The notes: a model not told the origin generated them from the sequence alone. A stretch of DNA of 64,000 nt from Candidatus Thiodiazotropha sp. (GCA_023838465.1 JAIVEQ010000001.1:108501-172500), one strand, 5' to 3'; counted from the first letter of the stretch, positions 8,587 to 17,616 are shown. Numbers and translations are program-made.

Positions 8587-9270
8587 TCACCTCGGAATAT
8601 AACTCGACAGCATGATTAAGATTGGTCCGGGCAGGATTGCAATTGATATTAGAAAGAGATATTTCGGAAAAGAATAAAGCCTGCTCATACCAGCTGTCAT
8701 TGCAATACCTCCCCCACCCCCAATAAGTGTATTCCCGGGTAAGTTGAGCATGAGTGCCAGGATTAGGTATCGGTGTTTTAACAGTAACGGTAAGCTTTGC
8801 TTGGAGGTTTTTTTTGACAGAAATTGCAACCGTTCTTCTGGTGGTATCGTATCGAAATTTTTTAGTAATGCCGCTGCCTGTGTCAAATTCAACCATTGCA
8901 AAAGCGAAACCAAAAGGTGAGTTGGGAAAACCTTACCAAGGCCAAAACTGATTGTCAGCGCAATTAGTGTCGAAATATACACTACTAATACACCTTTTGG
9001 CCCAAGCATGATCATTAAGGCTAATCCCATTTCTATGCCGGGCATAAAGGGAATCGCCATAAGGCCTATATATAAGATCACGCCGAGTAATACAGCCCGG
9101 TCTACAATTTCCAAGTGTTCGGGCCAAATTTGAATTTCCAGCATATCGATGAATACTGAAACAATGACATTCAGGAGGACAATAACCAGTACAAAAGCAA
9201 CGATCTTCGCAAGGGTCTTTGTCCATGAAGCACCATTTAGATGGGATGCATGTTTAGTTTCTGTTTCCAT
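8587..9270 (-). CDS. VTT (DedA/TVP38-like) inner-membrane protein
   Basis: 227 residues with about five or six hydrophobic segments: about 20-45, 62-80, 82-110, 165-190 and 200-225. The pattern of a glycine-rich re-entrant segment (LPGNTLIGGGGGIAMTAGM, about 175-193) after a charged cytoplasmic loop (IPPEERLQFLSKKTSKQ) resembles the VTT/SNARE-associated family, whose members act in lipid scrambling or small-molecule transport. The assignment is by pattern only. It starts at an ATG and lies 11 bases downstream of a small secreted-protein gene on the same strand, so the two probably form an operon. Confidence 0.55.
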   Translation of the reverse strand: METETKHASHLNGASWTKTLAKIVAFVLVIVLLNVIVSVFIDMLEIQIWPEHLEIVDRAVLLGVILYIGLMAIPFMPGIEMGLALMIMLGPKGVLVVYISTLIALTISFGLGKVFPTHLLVSLLQWLNLTQAAALLKNFDTIPPEERLQFLSKKTSKQSLPLLLKHRYLILALMLNLPGNTLIGGGGGIAMTAGMSRLYSFPKYLFLISIAILPGPILIMLSSYIPR

Positions 9271-9281
9271 GACAGTATTTG

Positions 9282-9707
9282 TTACAGTCCTGATTCCCGT
9301 TTTCCTCTAAACCAGTACTGTCGGTCTATGTTCCAATACCATCTTTTATGTAACCAGCGAAACTTGGCCTCTGCATTGTCACCCAAAATAGTTCCTTCCC
9401 ATTCAAGCTTCCCTCTATCGGTACTGAGCAGTGTGGAAGTGAAGTGATGTGAATCGCCTATTTTCTTGACGCTATATGGTGCCGGCTCGAAGCCTAAATC
9501 CTCGCAGTCGAGAGATCGAAACTGTCCATTCTTAAAAGTAATAGTATCTTTATGGTGGTCCCCTTTCCCCAATTCGCCCGTTAGTCCATGGAACTGCGAA
9601 CCATCCAGCGGATTATTCTCTGGTATCAGGACGTTGGCTGCAAAACAGGCTGCATTGAAGAGCACCATGAAGGCACAGACAAAAATAGGGCGGATCAATG
9701 GAAACAA
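9282..9707 (-). CDS. Small secreted protein of unknown function
   Basis: 141 residues with a clear signal peptide (about 1-23, ending ACFAA). The mature part is hydrophilic with several aromatic residues near the C-terminus (RWLHKRWYWNIDRQYWF, about 117-133) and a single cysteine. The start is TTG preceded by a purine-rich GGCAGGT site 3 bases away; no ATG fits better. It precedes the VTT-like gene by 11 bases. I do not recognise the family; it is probably periplasmic. Confidence 0.6.
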   Translation of the reverse strand: MFPLIRPIFVCAFMVLFNAACFAANVLIPENNPLDGSQFHGLTGELGKGDHHKDTITFKNGQFRSLDCEDLGFEPAPYSVKKIGDSHHFTSTLLSTDRGKLEWEGTILGDNAEAKFRWLHKRWYWNIDRQYWFRGKRESGL

Positions 9708-10243
9708 TGTACCTGCCTCATTCGTAGCTTAATATATTGGCGGTGTTCTTGAACGGCAAGGTATAGAAAGCATAGCCCAAACCCAACTTATCGGAGGAAT
9801 TCAACCTAAACATGGCCACAGATATGATGCTTCCATAATTGTGTCGTAGAATTCAGGTGCGTTGCGTGCACAGAGGCCATCTACCACTTATCCGGCAGAT
9901 TCAATTGATATTTTGATGGCGTAATAATGCGGGTACATCCACTGAATTTCGTAAAACACACCTACTTGAGAATGTCCGCTATTCGAAGAGACTGGCGTTA
10001 GAGTATACGCAAACCGAATTTTTGCTCGGCCAAAATGTCCTCGACATCCTGCAGTCTCACTTATTTAGTGTGAAATTGACAGTACCGAAAAATCCCATGT
10101 GGCCGCTTAGCTGAGTTTGGCAATGTCCTTATAGTGTCATGGGCTGAGTGCCCGGGATGATCTAAGATTAAACTAGGGATGCATGGTTAAAGTAGTACTG
10201 GCTATGCTGAAAAGCCACCTGTCCCCACACGGAGGAGGTTGAA
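9708..10243. other. Intergenic region without a recognisable gene
   Basis: About 535 bases between divergent genes. No frame is longer than a few tens of codons and no repeat stands out. It must carry the promoters for the minus-strand pair ending at 9707 and for the gene at 10244, but I see no strong consensus boxes. The density of stops in all frames is compatible with decayed coding DNA. Confidence 0.5.
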
Positions 10244-10546
10244 ATGAAAGTATTTATGCTGATGGCGGGAAGTGGTCCATTGATGATTCTGACATCACAC
10301 GCTTCCATTGAAGATCCAGTGATTCTGGAGAAGCTAGCTGCTAAAGGATTGGATAAGTTCCTGACCTTTGAAGTTCCTATTGAGTTGGCTAAGGAACGTT
10401 ATGGAGGGCATTTTGCCGTTGTCGCCAATGACCTGCACGAAACCGATGACCTGAGGGTACTGGATTACAATGGGGAACGCGCCTTCAGGTTATTTTCCTT
10501 TGCAGAGCTGGGAACTGCAATGGTGCATGAACCAGCAGTTGTGTAG
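10244..10546 (+). CDS. Conserved small cytosolic protein of unknown function
   Basis: 100 residues, no signal peptide or membrane helix. It has a very strong ribosome site (GGAGGAGG at 10231-10238, 5 bases before ATG) and is followed by an intrinsic terminator, so it is a single-gene transcript that is probably well expressed. The sequence is compact and acidic in its second half (NDLHETDDLRVLDYNGERAF), with an N-terminal beta-strand pattern (MKVFMLMAGSGPLMILTSH). I do not recognise the family and assign no function. Confidence 0.7.
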   Translation: MKVFMLMAGSGPLMILTSHASIEDPVILEKLAAKGLDKFLTFEVPIELAKERYGGHFAVVANDLHETDDLRVLDYNGERAFRLFSFAELGTAMVHEPAVV

Positions 10547-10560
10547 AAGCTATATTAGCT

Positions 10561-10584
10561 GGCCCCGCATAGCTGGGGCTTTTT
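10561..10584 (+). terminator. Rho-independent terminator
   Basis: GCCCC (10562-10566) and GGGGC (10575-10579) form a stem around an 8-base loop, directly followed by a run of five T. It lies 15 bases after the stop of the small conserved gene. Confidence 0.8.
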
Positions 10585-10921
10585 GTTTCTGTACGATTGA
10601 GTGGCAGCTTGAGTCATAGGTGGAAGTTAGTGGCACATATCGTGTGAGTTTCCGAGCACTCCTAAGCAGGCTTTCGATTTGTGCATTTTCAGAATGACCG
10701 CTTAGGTCTGGTTTCAGCTGTTGAGTCTAGTCTGTATCATGTCCGCTTTTTGGCAGCAGACCAAGTTTCTTCCTGAATGACTGTCAAATATAGCTGATTG
10801 CATATCCATGCCTTCGAAAGATAAATCCAGTAAACAGTTTCTTGTGTAATGTAACAAAAACAAGCAAACCCAGCACAGTCAATAAATGATATGAGATATC
10901 GGCAGATCTGTCTCTTCAGGA
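10585..10921. other. Intergenic region, nothing recognised
   Basis: About 340 bases between the terminator above and the convergent dehydrogenase gene. Only short frames occur and none resembles a known protein. No clear terminator for the dehydrogenase is visible here. Confidence 0.5.
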
Positions 10922-11887
10922 TCAAACCAGGCGGTCTTGCGGCTCCTTGCCTGTTATGATCGCATCCAGATTGTCCAGCGCTCTGAAACCCATTGCATCG
11001 CGAGTCTCCCGTGTCGCACTGCCGATATGTGGCAACAGGAAGGTATTGTCCAGATCGCGGTAGCGTGGATCGATATTCGGTTCACCATTGAAAACATCGA
11101 GCCCGGCTGCAAATAATTTACCCGAGGAGAGCGCATCGATAAGTGCATCGTCATCGACTACGGCGCCACGTGCAGTATTCACTACCACAGCATCATTGGG
11201 TAGCAGTGCAATTCGATCAGCGTTGAGCAGATGGTGGGTCTCTGGTGTCGCAGGACAATGGATGGAAAGGAACTGGCATAGCGGCAACAGCACATGCAGG
11301 TTGGCATGATAAATTGCGCCCTGTTCAAGATCGGCAGTGAGGCGATGACGGTTGTAGTAGTGGACCTCCATATCAAATCCTCGTGCACACCTGGCCATCA
11401 CTTGACCAACCCGGCCCATGCCGATAATGCCCAGGCGCTTGCCGGTCACCTCTATACCGAGCTGTCCTGTCGGACTCCAGTCCGACCAGGCATCGGTACG
11501 CAGTAATCTTGCACCTTCGTGGGCACGCCGTGCCGCACCCAGCAACAACAGCATTGCGATCTCAGCGGTGGCACTGCTGAGTACGTCAGGGGTATTGGTT
11601 ACAACAATTTTGCGGGATCTCGCTGCATCCAGATCGATATGGTCATAACCCACCGAGAAACTGCAGATCGCCCGTATCGAATCAGGAAGCTGGGCAATCA
11701 CATCAGCATGCAGCCTTTCAGTATGGCAGGGAATGATGGCATCTGCACCGGCTGCAAGCTCAATCAGCTCGTTGTCGCTGTAAACCTTGTCCTGATGGTT
11801 GAATCGAACACGGTAATCACGCGCCAGACGTGCTTCTACATTATCTGGCAGCTTACGAGTTACTAATATAATCGCTTTTTCGGCCAT
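10922..11887 (-). CDS. D-isomer 2-hydroxyacid dehydrogenase (glyoxylate/hydroxypyruvate reductase type)
   Basis: 321 residues, full length for the family. The N-terminal substrate half ends near the conserved SVGYDHIDLDAA (about 94-105). The NAD(P)-binding half carries the GMGRVG motif (LGIIGMGRVGQVMARC, about 152-167), followed by the catalytic Arg (NTARGAVVDDDAL), Glu (DVFNGEPN) and His (LLPHIGSAT) of the D-2-hydroxyacid dehydrogenases. The sequence best suits reduction of glyoxylate or hydroxypyruvate in the cytoplasm, but substrate cannot be fixed from sequence. It starts at an ATG. A decayed transporter fragment lies just upstream. Confidence 0.9.
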   Translation of the reverse strand: MAEKAIILVTRKLPDNVEARLARDYRVRFNHQDKVYSDNELIELAAGADAIIPCHTERLHADVIAQLPDSIRAICSFSVGYDHIDLDAARSRKIVVTNTPDVLSSATAEIAMLLLLGAARRAHEGARLLRTDAWSDWSPTGQLGIEVTGKRLGIIGMGRVGQVMARCARGFDMEVHYYNRHRLTADLEQGAIYHANLHVLLPLCQFLSIHCPATPETHHLLNADRIALLPNDAVVVNTARGAVVDDDALIDALSSGKLFAAGLDVFNGEPNIDPRYRDLDNTFLLPHIGSATRETRDAMGFRALDNLDAIITGKEPQDRLV

Positions 11888-11926
11888 AACAATCAGTTGT
11901 CCTTTGCTGTCATAAATATCAATACT

Positions 11927-12058
11927 TCAGGTCAATGCACGCCATGCTGCCATCAAGGCAAACAATAGAAAAATCCCTCCGCCAATCCGATGCAGCCAAC
12001 TGAGCGATAGCCGTTGTAATACGGTCCGCCCGGCCCAGACACCGAGTGCTGAGACCAT
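11927..12058 (-). pseudogene. C-terminal remnant of a GDT1/UPF0016 (TMEM165-type) transporter
   Basis: A 43-codon minus-strand frame encodes VSALGVWAGRTVLQRLSLSW, then LHRIGGGIFLLFALMAAWRA, and a TGA. This looks like the last helix and a half of the UPF0016/GDT1 family of Mn2+/Ca2+ transporters, whose second repeat ends in a similar basic loop plus hydrophobic helix. The first roughly 150 residues are missing and the channel gene begins two bases away. I read it as a leftover after deletion or replacement. A functional micro-protein is possible but unlikely. The family assignment is from memory. Confidence 0.55.
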
Positions 12059-12060
12059 TA

Positions 12061-12894
12061 TCAGCGCTTTTCAGAAAGCTGCTCTAACATCCGTTCTATA
12101 TGAATCAGTCTTTGTTCCATCTCAGCTGTACGGGTGTCTATACGATGCACCTCTCCTGCTTCTCCCTCGCCACTCTCACGTGACAGCTTTTCGTGCTCGC
12201 TTTGCAGGGTTTCCAGCACAATACCGATCATCATATTGAGGAATACAAAAGCAACAATGAAGATGAACGACAGATAATAGAACCAGCTAAGCGGGTGGAC
12301 CGCCATAGTCTGGTACATCACATCGGTCCAATCCTCGAATGTCGCAACACGGAACAGGGTCAGCATGGAGATGGTGATATTGCCCCACAGCTCCTGGTTG
12401 ATCGTGCTGAAGAACATGCTGCCCATGGCCGCATAGATGTAGAAGATGATAAACATCAGCAGAGAGACATAGCCCATGCGCGGAATGGCGGTGACGAAGG
12501 CGTTCAGCAGTACCCGTAACTCGGGAATGATGGAGACCAGCCGCAATACCCGGAAAATCCGTAACAGGCGTCCCAGCAGGGCTGCTTCGCTATCTTCTAC
12601 AGGGATCATGCTGGCGGTGACTATGATGAAGTCGAACAGATTCCAGGCCTTACTGAAAAAGCGTTTGAGGTTCTGTTCAGCGATCATGCGAACAATTATT
12701 TCAGTAAGAAAAAAGAGGGTGACGCCAACATCGAGGAACCGTAGAACCTGTACTACAGATGGAGGAATCGGATAGGTTTTGGCACCGATCATGAGTGCTG
12801 AGACGATGATGACCAGTATGACAAAGGTCTCAAAGATTTTGTTTTCTCTGAGGTTGATGAATCGGTCTTGCAGGTCTGCGGCTTTCGGTAACAT
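12061..12894 (-). CDS. Single-domain voltage-gated cation channel (BacNav-type)
   Basis: 277 residues with the six-helix layout of NaChBac-like channels. S4 near residues 108-125 carries arginines every third position (LLGRLLRIFRVLRLV). The pore loop is near 183-192 (TFEDWTDVMY). A cytoplasmic C-terminal coiled coil spans about 245-275, ending MEQRLIHIERMLEQL, as is typical for tetramer assembly. The filter TFEDWTD differs from the usual sodium filter TLESW and has acidic residues at the positions used in the engineered calcium-selective CavAb (TLDDWSD). The product is therefore a voltage-gated channel whose preference may be Ca2+ rather than Na+ (inference). It begins at an ATG and stands alone in its transcription unit. 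Confidence 0.9.
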   Translation of the reverse strand: MLPKAADLQDRFINLRENKIFETFVILVIIVSALMIGAKTYPIPPSVVQVLRFLDVGVTLFFLTEIIVRMIAEQNLKRFFSKAWNLFDFIIVTASMIPVEDSEAALLGRLLRIFRVLRLVSIIPELRVLLNAFVTAIPRMGYVSLLMFIIFYIYAAMGSMFFSTINQELWGNITISMLTLFRVATFEDWTDVMYQTMAVHPLSWFYYLSFIFIVAFVFLNMMIGIVLETLQSEHEKLSRESGEGEAGEVHRIDTRTAEMEQRLIHIERMLEQLSEKR

Positions 12895-13070
12895 GGTTGG
12901 ATTAATGGTAGTTGTACTATCTAAATAAAAGGCAGCAATTATAACGTAGTCAGTGTATGTGGTTTGGATGTTGATAACAGGCCCTAAGATGAAGCAACCC
13001 TATACCGATGTGGATTTATCATCAAGGAAGGCAACAGGAACCAAGCAATCAAAAGCCCGTCGATGAGGTG

Positions 13071-13433
13071 TTATCTACCCCAGGTTATGAAGCGTTTTTT
13101 ACAGTAGGTCAATAGCTCGGTGTAGTTACGAAAATAGAGTTCGAACCCATCCTCGGCAGGCGCATCGAATTCGCACCAATCGTTATCATAGTCACGACAG
13201 ATTTGAGGGCGTTCATCATAGATGCCACAGCCACCCCTTGGGAGTAGGTGCTCGCAGCTGCCGGTGATCAACAGGAACCAGCCATCCTCATCTTTGTAGA
13301 TCTCTACCCCGGTGTGGGAGACCTGCCATAATAGGTGTCCGAAGTCCGTTTTGGAACGAGGGGCTTCACCAATCGCCTCGGTTGTATAGGTGCAGCACTT
13401 GGAATTGGTGCATTGGTTACACTTATTGTCCAT
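13071..13433 (-). CDS. YkgJ-family CxxCxxCC zinc/iron-binding protein
   Basis: About 120 residues. It begins with the cysteine cluster CNQCTNSKCC and has further cysteines in GSCEHL, GGCGIYDERPQICRDY and a C-terminal LTYCKK. This is the pattern of the YkgJ/UPF0153 family, which binds a metal or Fe-S cluster; its role is unknown. I chose the ATG at 13433, just before the first cysteines; a TTG six codons upstream (13451) is the alternative, and neither has a good ribosome site. It follows rhlB on the same strand after 58 bases. Confidence 0.75.
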   Translation of the reverse strand: MDNKCNQCTNSKCCTYTTEAIGEAPRSKTDFGHLLWQVSHTGVEIYKDEDGWFLLITGSCEHLLPRGGCGIYDERPQICRDYDNDWCEFDAPAEDGFELYFRNYTELLTYCKKRFITWGR

Positions 13434-13491
13434 GCCTAAGGTTCGCTTCAAAAAGAACTATACAGATTTACTGATTAGGCAAGCCTTTACC

Positions 13492-14847
13492 CTATTCGCT
13501 GCTGCTTTGAGGTGGTTTCGGGCCATGGCGGCGCCGGCGCCGGTTCGGGTTGTCGTCTCCCTTTGATCTATGACCTTTGTGGTGGTGCCCTTTACCATGG
13601 CTTTTATGGCCATCTTTGCTTCGATGGGGTTGGCGGGAGCCTTTTTCCGGATAGATCCGGCTTTTTGGATCGATCTCTGCCAGCAGTTCACTGGTTACTG
13701 TCTGTGCGGCAATTGGGTGACCAACATATTTCTCTATGTCAGGCATGGAGAAAGCATAGGTTTCACAGGCAAAGCTGATTGCCTCGCCACTGGCGCCTGC
13801 GCGGGCAGTTCGACCGACACGATGGACGTAGTCTTCTGCATCTTCAGGCAGGTCGTAGTTGAAGACATGGGTTACGTCGGGTATATGTAGGCCACGGGCC
13901 GCCACATCGGTGGCTACCAATACAGGAAGCTCTCCGTTCTGGAAGCCCTTTAATAGGCTTAAACGCTTATTCTGTGGTACATCACCGGAGAGTACTGCGG
14001 TGTCGATACCATTTCCTTGCAGGAATCCCCAGACCTTGTCGGCTACCCGTTTGGTATTGACGAATACAATGCTACGGGTATTCTCCATCTCTTTGAGCAG
14101 ACCGATCAGAAGAGGAATCTTCTCCTCGTTGGCGGTCATGTAGCAGGTTTCGGTGATCTTATCCGCAGTGACCCGCTCTGGTTCCACTTCAATGCTATGT
14201 GGATTGTTCATATGCTCGTAAGCGAGCTCCTTCACCCGGTAGGAAAGGGTGGCGGAAAACAGCATACCCAGTCGTTTTTCCGGTGGTGGGCAGCGCCGCA
14301 GCATAAAGCGGATATCCTTGATAAAACCGAGATCGAACATGCGGTCGGCCTCGTCCAGCACGATAACCTGTATCTCCCTCAGGTCATAGACATGTTGTTT
14401 GAGGTAGTCGATCAGACGGCCTGGTGTACCGATGAGGATGTCGACACCCTCTTCAAGTTGTTTACGCTGCTTATCGTATCCGGTGCCGCCAAACACGGCC
14501 GCTGTGGTGAACTCGGTATGCTTGGTCAGGGCCTGGGCATCGTTGTAGATCTGTACGGCCAGCTCACGGGTTGGCGCCACGATCAAGGTGCGAGGTTGAT
14601 TGGGCCTACGCTTCTCGCTGGCAGGGTTTTTTATCAGATAGTGGAGAACGGCAATCAGAAAGGCGGCAGTCTTGCCTGTACCTGTCTGTGCCTGTCCGGC
14701 CAGGTCCTTGCCCGCAAGGGCGATTGGCAGGGTTTCCGCCTGGATGGGTGTGCAGTATTCGAAGCCGGCCGCTTGGATACCCAGCAGCAGCTGCTCAGGG
14801 AGGTCGAAATCGGAAAATCGGGTGTCTGTCAGGTGTTTATCGCTCAT
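13492..14847 (-). CDS. rhlB: ATP-dependent RNA helicase RhlB
   Basis: 451 residues. The start MSDKHLTDTRFSDFDLPEQL and the Q motif, AQTGTGKT (Walker A), PTRELA, GTPGR, DEAD, SAT, ARGLHIPDV and HRVGRTARAG motifs occur in order. The sequence tracks E. coli RhlB closely, including GYDKQ, SYRVKELA, MNNPHSIEVEPE and DYVHRVGR. RhlB unwinds RNA for the degradosome. The C-terminal tail (about 395-451) is rich in His, Lys and Arg, as in other RhlB proteins, and probably contacts RNA. The frame starts at an ATG and the gene runs opposite to rlmH. Confidence 0.95.
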   Translation of the reverse strand: MSDKHLTDTRFSDFDLPEQLLLGIQAAGFEYCTPIQAETLPIALAGKDLAGQAQTGTGKTAAFLIAVLHYLIKNPASEKRRPNQPRTLIVAPTRELAVQIYNDAQALTKHTEFTTAAVFGGTGYDKQRKQLEEGVDILIGTPGRLIDYLKQHVYDLREIQVIVLDEADRMFDLGFIKDIRFMLRRCPPPEKRLGMLFSATLSYRVKELAYEHMNNPHSIEVEPERVTADKITETCYMTANEEKIPLLIGLLKEMENTRSIVFVNTKRVADKVWGFLQGNGIDTAVLSGDVPQNKRLSLLKGFQNGELPVLVATDVAARGLHIPDVTHVFNYDLPEDAEDYVHRVGRTARAGASGEAISFACETYAFSMPDIEKYVGHPIAAQTVTSELLAEIDPKSRIYPEKGSRQPHRSKDGHKSHGKGHHHKGHRSKGDDNPNRRRRRHGPKPPQSSSE

Positions 14848-14995
14848 GGGGCGGAAGGATACAGTATATTATTGCTGACTACGACGTTCCTGTGAGACAC
14901 AGTATGCTCAGGCGATGGGGTTTTTCTGATGGTGATCTAAGTAAATACTAAAAAATTAGCCTCATCGAAGTTTACAATCCCGTACAATCCGGTGC

Positions 14996-15469
14996 ATGAA
15001 CATCTATCTGATTTCAGTGGGAAACCGTATGCCTGGCTGGGTGGTCGAGGGATACCAGGAGTATGCTCGCAGAATGCCCGCTGAGTGTGCAGTACACTTG
15101 ATTGAGGTAGGGCCGGGGCACCGTGGTAAAAATGCCGACATCTCTCGAACATTGCGGGATGAGGGCGAACGGATGCTGAAGGCAATCCCCAAAGGGTGTC
15201 AGGTGTTGGCGCTGGATCTGTCGGGTGTTGCCATGAGCACAGAGCAGCTTTCCGCGAAACTTGAGACATGGATGGCGGATGGGCGGGATCTTGCCTTGCT
15301 GGTGGGGGGTCCTGAGGGATTGGCAGCCGATTGTCTGCAGAAGGCGCAGGGGCGCTGGTCTCTCTCGCCGCTGACACTACCCCATCCATTGGTGAGGGTG
15401 GTGGTTGCAGAGCAGCTCTATCGAGCCTGGAGTCTGTTACGTAATCATCCCTACCACCGGGCTGGTTAA
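14996..15469 (+). CDS. rlmH: 23S rRNA pseudouridine-1915 N3-methyltransferase
   Basis: 157 residues, the usual length of this SPOUT-class enzyme. The C-terminal knot shows the SAM-binding LLVGGPEGLA (about 101-110) and the conserved end LTLPHPLVRVVVAEQLYRAW...PYHRAG. It modifies pseudouridine 1915 in helix 69 of 23S rRNA. It starts at an ATG. The maf gene follows after 68 bases on the same strand. Confidence 0.96.
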   Translation: MNIYLISVGNRMPGWVVEGYQEYARRMPAECAVHLIEVGPGHRGKNADISRTLRDEGERMLKAIPKGCQVLALDLSGVAMSTEQLSAKLETWMADGRDLALLVGGPEGLAADCLQKAQGRWSLSPLTLPHPLVRVVVAEQLYRAWSLLRNHPYHRAG

Positions 15470-15537
15470 ACCCCGACCCAATGCGTTAACGTAAAAAAGA
15501 ATAAAAAAAGGATGTCATACAGAGGGAAGCATTCGTT

Positions 15538-16158
15538 GTGAAGGAGGATCCAGTTATCTACCTGGCTTCCCGCTCGCCACGCAGGAGAGAGCTGCTGCGG
15601 CAGATCGGTGTCAACCATTCCCTGATCGATGTCGAGGTGGATGAGGGGCGACAACCGGGTGAGCTACCCAAGGCCTATGTATTGCGTTTGGCCAGGGAGA
15701 AGGCTGAGGTGGGTATCCAGCTGACATCAGGTGCTAATCAATTACCGGTATTGGCCGCTGATACCACAGTGGTCGTTGGTGGTGAGTTGCTGGGCAAGCC
15801 GAAAAATAGAGAGATGGGGCTATCGATGCTCAGACAACTCTCAGGCAGGACACATGAAGTCTACACGGGAGTAGCACTGGGTTTGCAGAGGATCGAGACA
15901 GATCTCTGTCTCAGTCATGTAACTTTTCGTACCATGAGTGAGACTGAAATCGAGGCTTATTGGGCAACGGGGGAGCCGGTTGATAAAGCCGGGGGGTATG
16001 CGATACAGTGGCTTGGGGCTCAATTTATCAAGTCTTTAGAGGGCAGCTATTCAGGTGTGATGGGGCTGCCTTTGTTCGAAACTGCGGAATTACTCCGTCG
16101 GACTGGCATCGAACTATCCATGGTTTCTATTGATAATGAAAAAAAAGAGCATGATTGA
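15538..16158 (+). CDS. maf: Maf/YhdE-family nucleotide pyrophosphatase
   Basis: 206 residues beginning at GTG. The hallmark IYLASRSPRRRELL is at about 7-20, followed by the metal/active-site strand VLAADTTVVVGGELLGKP and the C-terminal GGYAIQWLGAQFIKSLEGSY. Maf proteins hydrolyse dTTP, UTP or modified nucleotides to monophosphates. The start context is poor; the GTG fits the family length. The stop is 3 bases from rng, as in the maf-rng pairs of enterics. Confidence 0.94.
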   Translation: MKEDPVIYLASRSPRRRELLRQIGVNHSLIDVEVDEGRQPGELPKAYVLRLAREKAEVGIQLTSGANQLPVLAADTTVVVGGELLGKPKNREMGLSMLRQLSGRTHEVYTGVALGLQRIETDLCLSHVTFRTMSETEIEAYWATGEPVDKAGGYAIQWLGAQFIKSLEGSYSGVMGLPLFETAELLRRTGIELSMVSIDNEKKEHD

Positions 16159-16161
16159 TGT

Positions 16162-17616
16162 ATGAGTGAAGAGATTCTAATTAATGTGACTCCGCCGGAG
16201 ACCCGCGTGGCCGTCATCGAAAACGGTGCGGTGCAAGAGATCATCATCGAACGCTATAGCAAGCGTGGACTGGTGGGTAATGTCTATAAGGGAAAAGTCT
16301 GTCGGGTTCTGCCTGGAATGCAGGCGGCCTTTGTCGATATCGGTCTAGAAAGGGCGGCTTTTCTGCATGTTTCCGATATCGGTGAGTCAACCGACAAACC
16401 GAACACGGACAATATCTACGAACTATTGCATGAGGGCGAGTATGTCATTGTGCAGGTACTGAAGGATCCGATCGGCACCAAGGGTGCCAGGTTGACCACC
16501 AATATCTCAATCCCTTCTCGACATCTGGTATTCATGCCCTCGTTGGGCAATATGGGGATCTCTCAAAGAATCGAAGCCGAGGATGAGCGTCAACGCCTGC
16601 GTGAGCTATTGAATCAGGTGGCAGAAGCCGGAAATATTACAGGGGGTTATATTGCCCGTACTGCAGCAGAGGGTGTGGATGAGCCATCGCTGAAGGCGGA
16701 CATGCGCTTTTTAGCGCGCCTGTGGGCCTCGATACAGGAGCGAAGTAAATTGACCGATGGGATCGAATTGATCCATGAAGATCTGTCATTGCCATTACGT
16801 TCGTTACGGGATTTGGTCGGACCCGACGTAGAGAAGGTACGCATCGATTCCAAGGAGTCCCATCAAAAGGCGATCACCTTTGCCCAGAAATTTATCCCAG
16901 ACATCAAACACCGCATCGAATACTACCCTGGTGAACGGCCATTGTTTGATCTGTATGGCGTCGAAGATGAGATTCAGAAAGCTCTGGAACGCAAGGTACA
17001 GCTCAAATCAGGGGGCCACCTGATAATCGATCAAACCGAAGCGATGACCACTATCGATGTCAACACCGGGGCCTTTGTCGGGCACCGGAATTTAGAGGAG
17101 ACAATTTTCAAGACCAACCTGGAGGCGGCGCAAGCCATCTGTCGGCAACTGCGTCTGCGCAATCTGGGGGGCATCATTATTATCGATTTTATCGACATGC
17201 TTGATCCGGAGCATCGTCGCCAGGTATTGCGTGCACTTGAGAAGTGTCTGGCTCATGACCATGCCAGAACCCATATTACTGAGGTCTCCTCTCTGGGGCT
17301 TGTTGAGATGACCCGCAAGCGTATTCGCGAATCCCTGGAGCATATTTTATGTGAACCCTGTCCTTGCTGCAGCGGTCGGGGTTCCATGAAGACAGCAGAG
17401 ACGACCTGCTATGAGATCTTCAGGGAGATTCTGCGTGAGTCCAGGCAGTTCGATGTGGAGTCCTTACTGGTGCTCGCATCACAAGAGGTGATCGATCGCC
17501 TGTTGGATGAGGAGTCTACCCATTTGGCAGAGTTGGAGCAGTTCACAGGACACCCCATCAAGCTGCAAGCGGAAATGCTCTACAGTCAAGAACACTACGA
17601 TGTAGTGCTGGTCTGA
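16162..17616 (+). CDS. rng: Ribonuclease G
   Basis: 484 residues, family length. An S1 RNA-binding domain spans about 38-125 (GNVYKGKVCRVLPGMQAAFV). The catalytic DNase I-like region has the two conserved metal-binding aspartates (TTIDVNTGAF and IIIDFIDML). The Zn-link CEPCPCCSGRG is near 394-404. It matures 16S rRNA 5' ends and degrades some mRNAs. It is co-directional with maf, yhdP and tldD, the conserved gammaproteobacterial order. Confidence 0.96.
   Translation: MSEEILINVTPPETRVAVIENGAVQEIIIERYSKRGLVGNVYKGKVCRVLPGMQAAFVDIGLERAAFLHVSDIGESTDKPNTDNIYELLHEGEYVIVQVLKDPIGTKGARLTTNISIPSRHLVFMPSLGNMGISQRIEAEDERQRLRELLNQVAEAGNITGGYIARTAAEGVDEPSLKADMRFLARLWASIQERSKLTDGIELIHEDLSLPLRSLRDLVGPDVEKVRIDSKESHQKAITFAQKFIPDIKHRIEYYPGERPLFDLYGVEDEIQKALERKVQLKSGGHLIIDQTEAMTTIDVNTGAFVGHRNLEETIFKTNLEAAQAICRQLRLRNLGGIIIIDFIDMLDPEHRRQVLRALEKCLAHDHARTHITEVSSLGLVEMTRKRIRESLEHILCEPCPCCSGRGSMKTAETTCYEIFREILRESRQFDVESLLVLASQEVIDRLLDEESTHLAELEQFTGHPIKLQAEMLYSQEHYDVVLV

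Noticed and set aside
14017..14895. A 292-codon plus-strand frame opposite rhlB
   Set aside because: It lies entirely within the complement of a clear DEAD-box helicase gene and has no protein-like features of its own.
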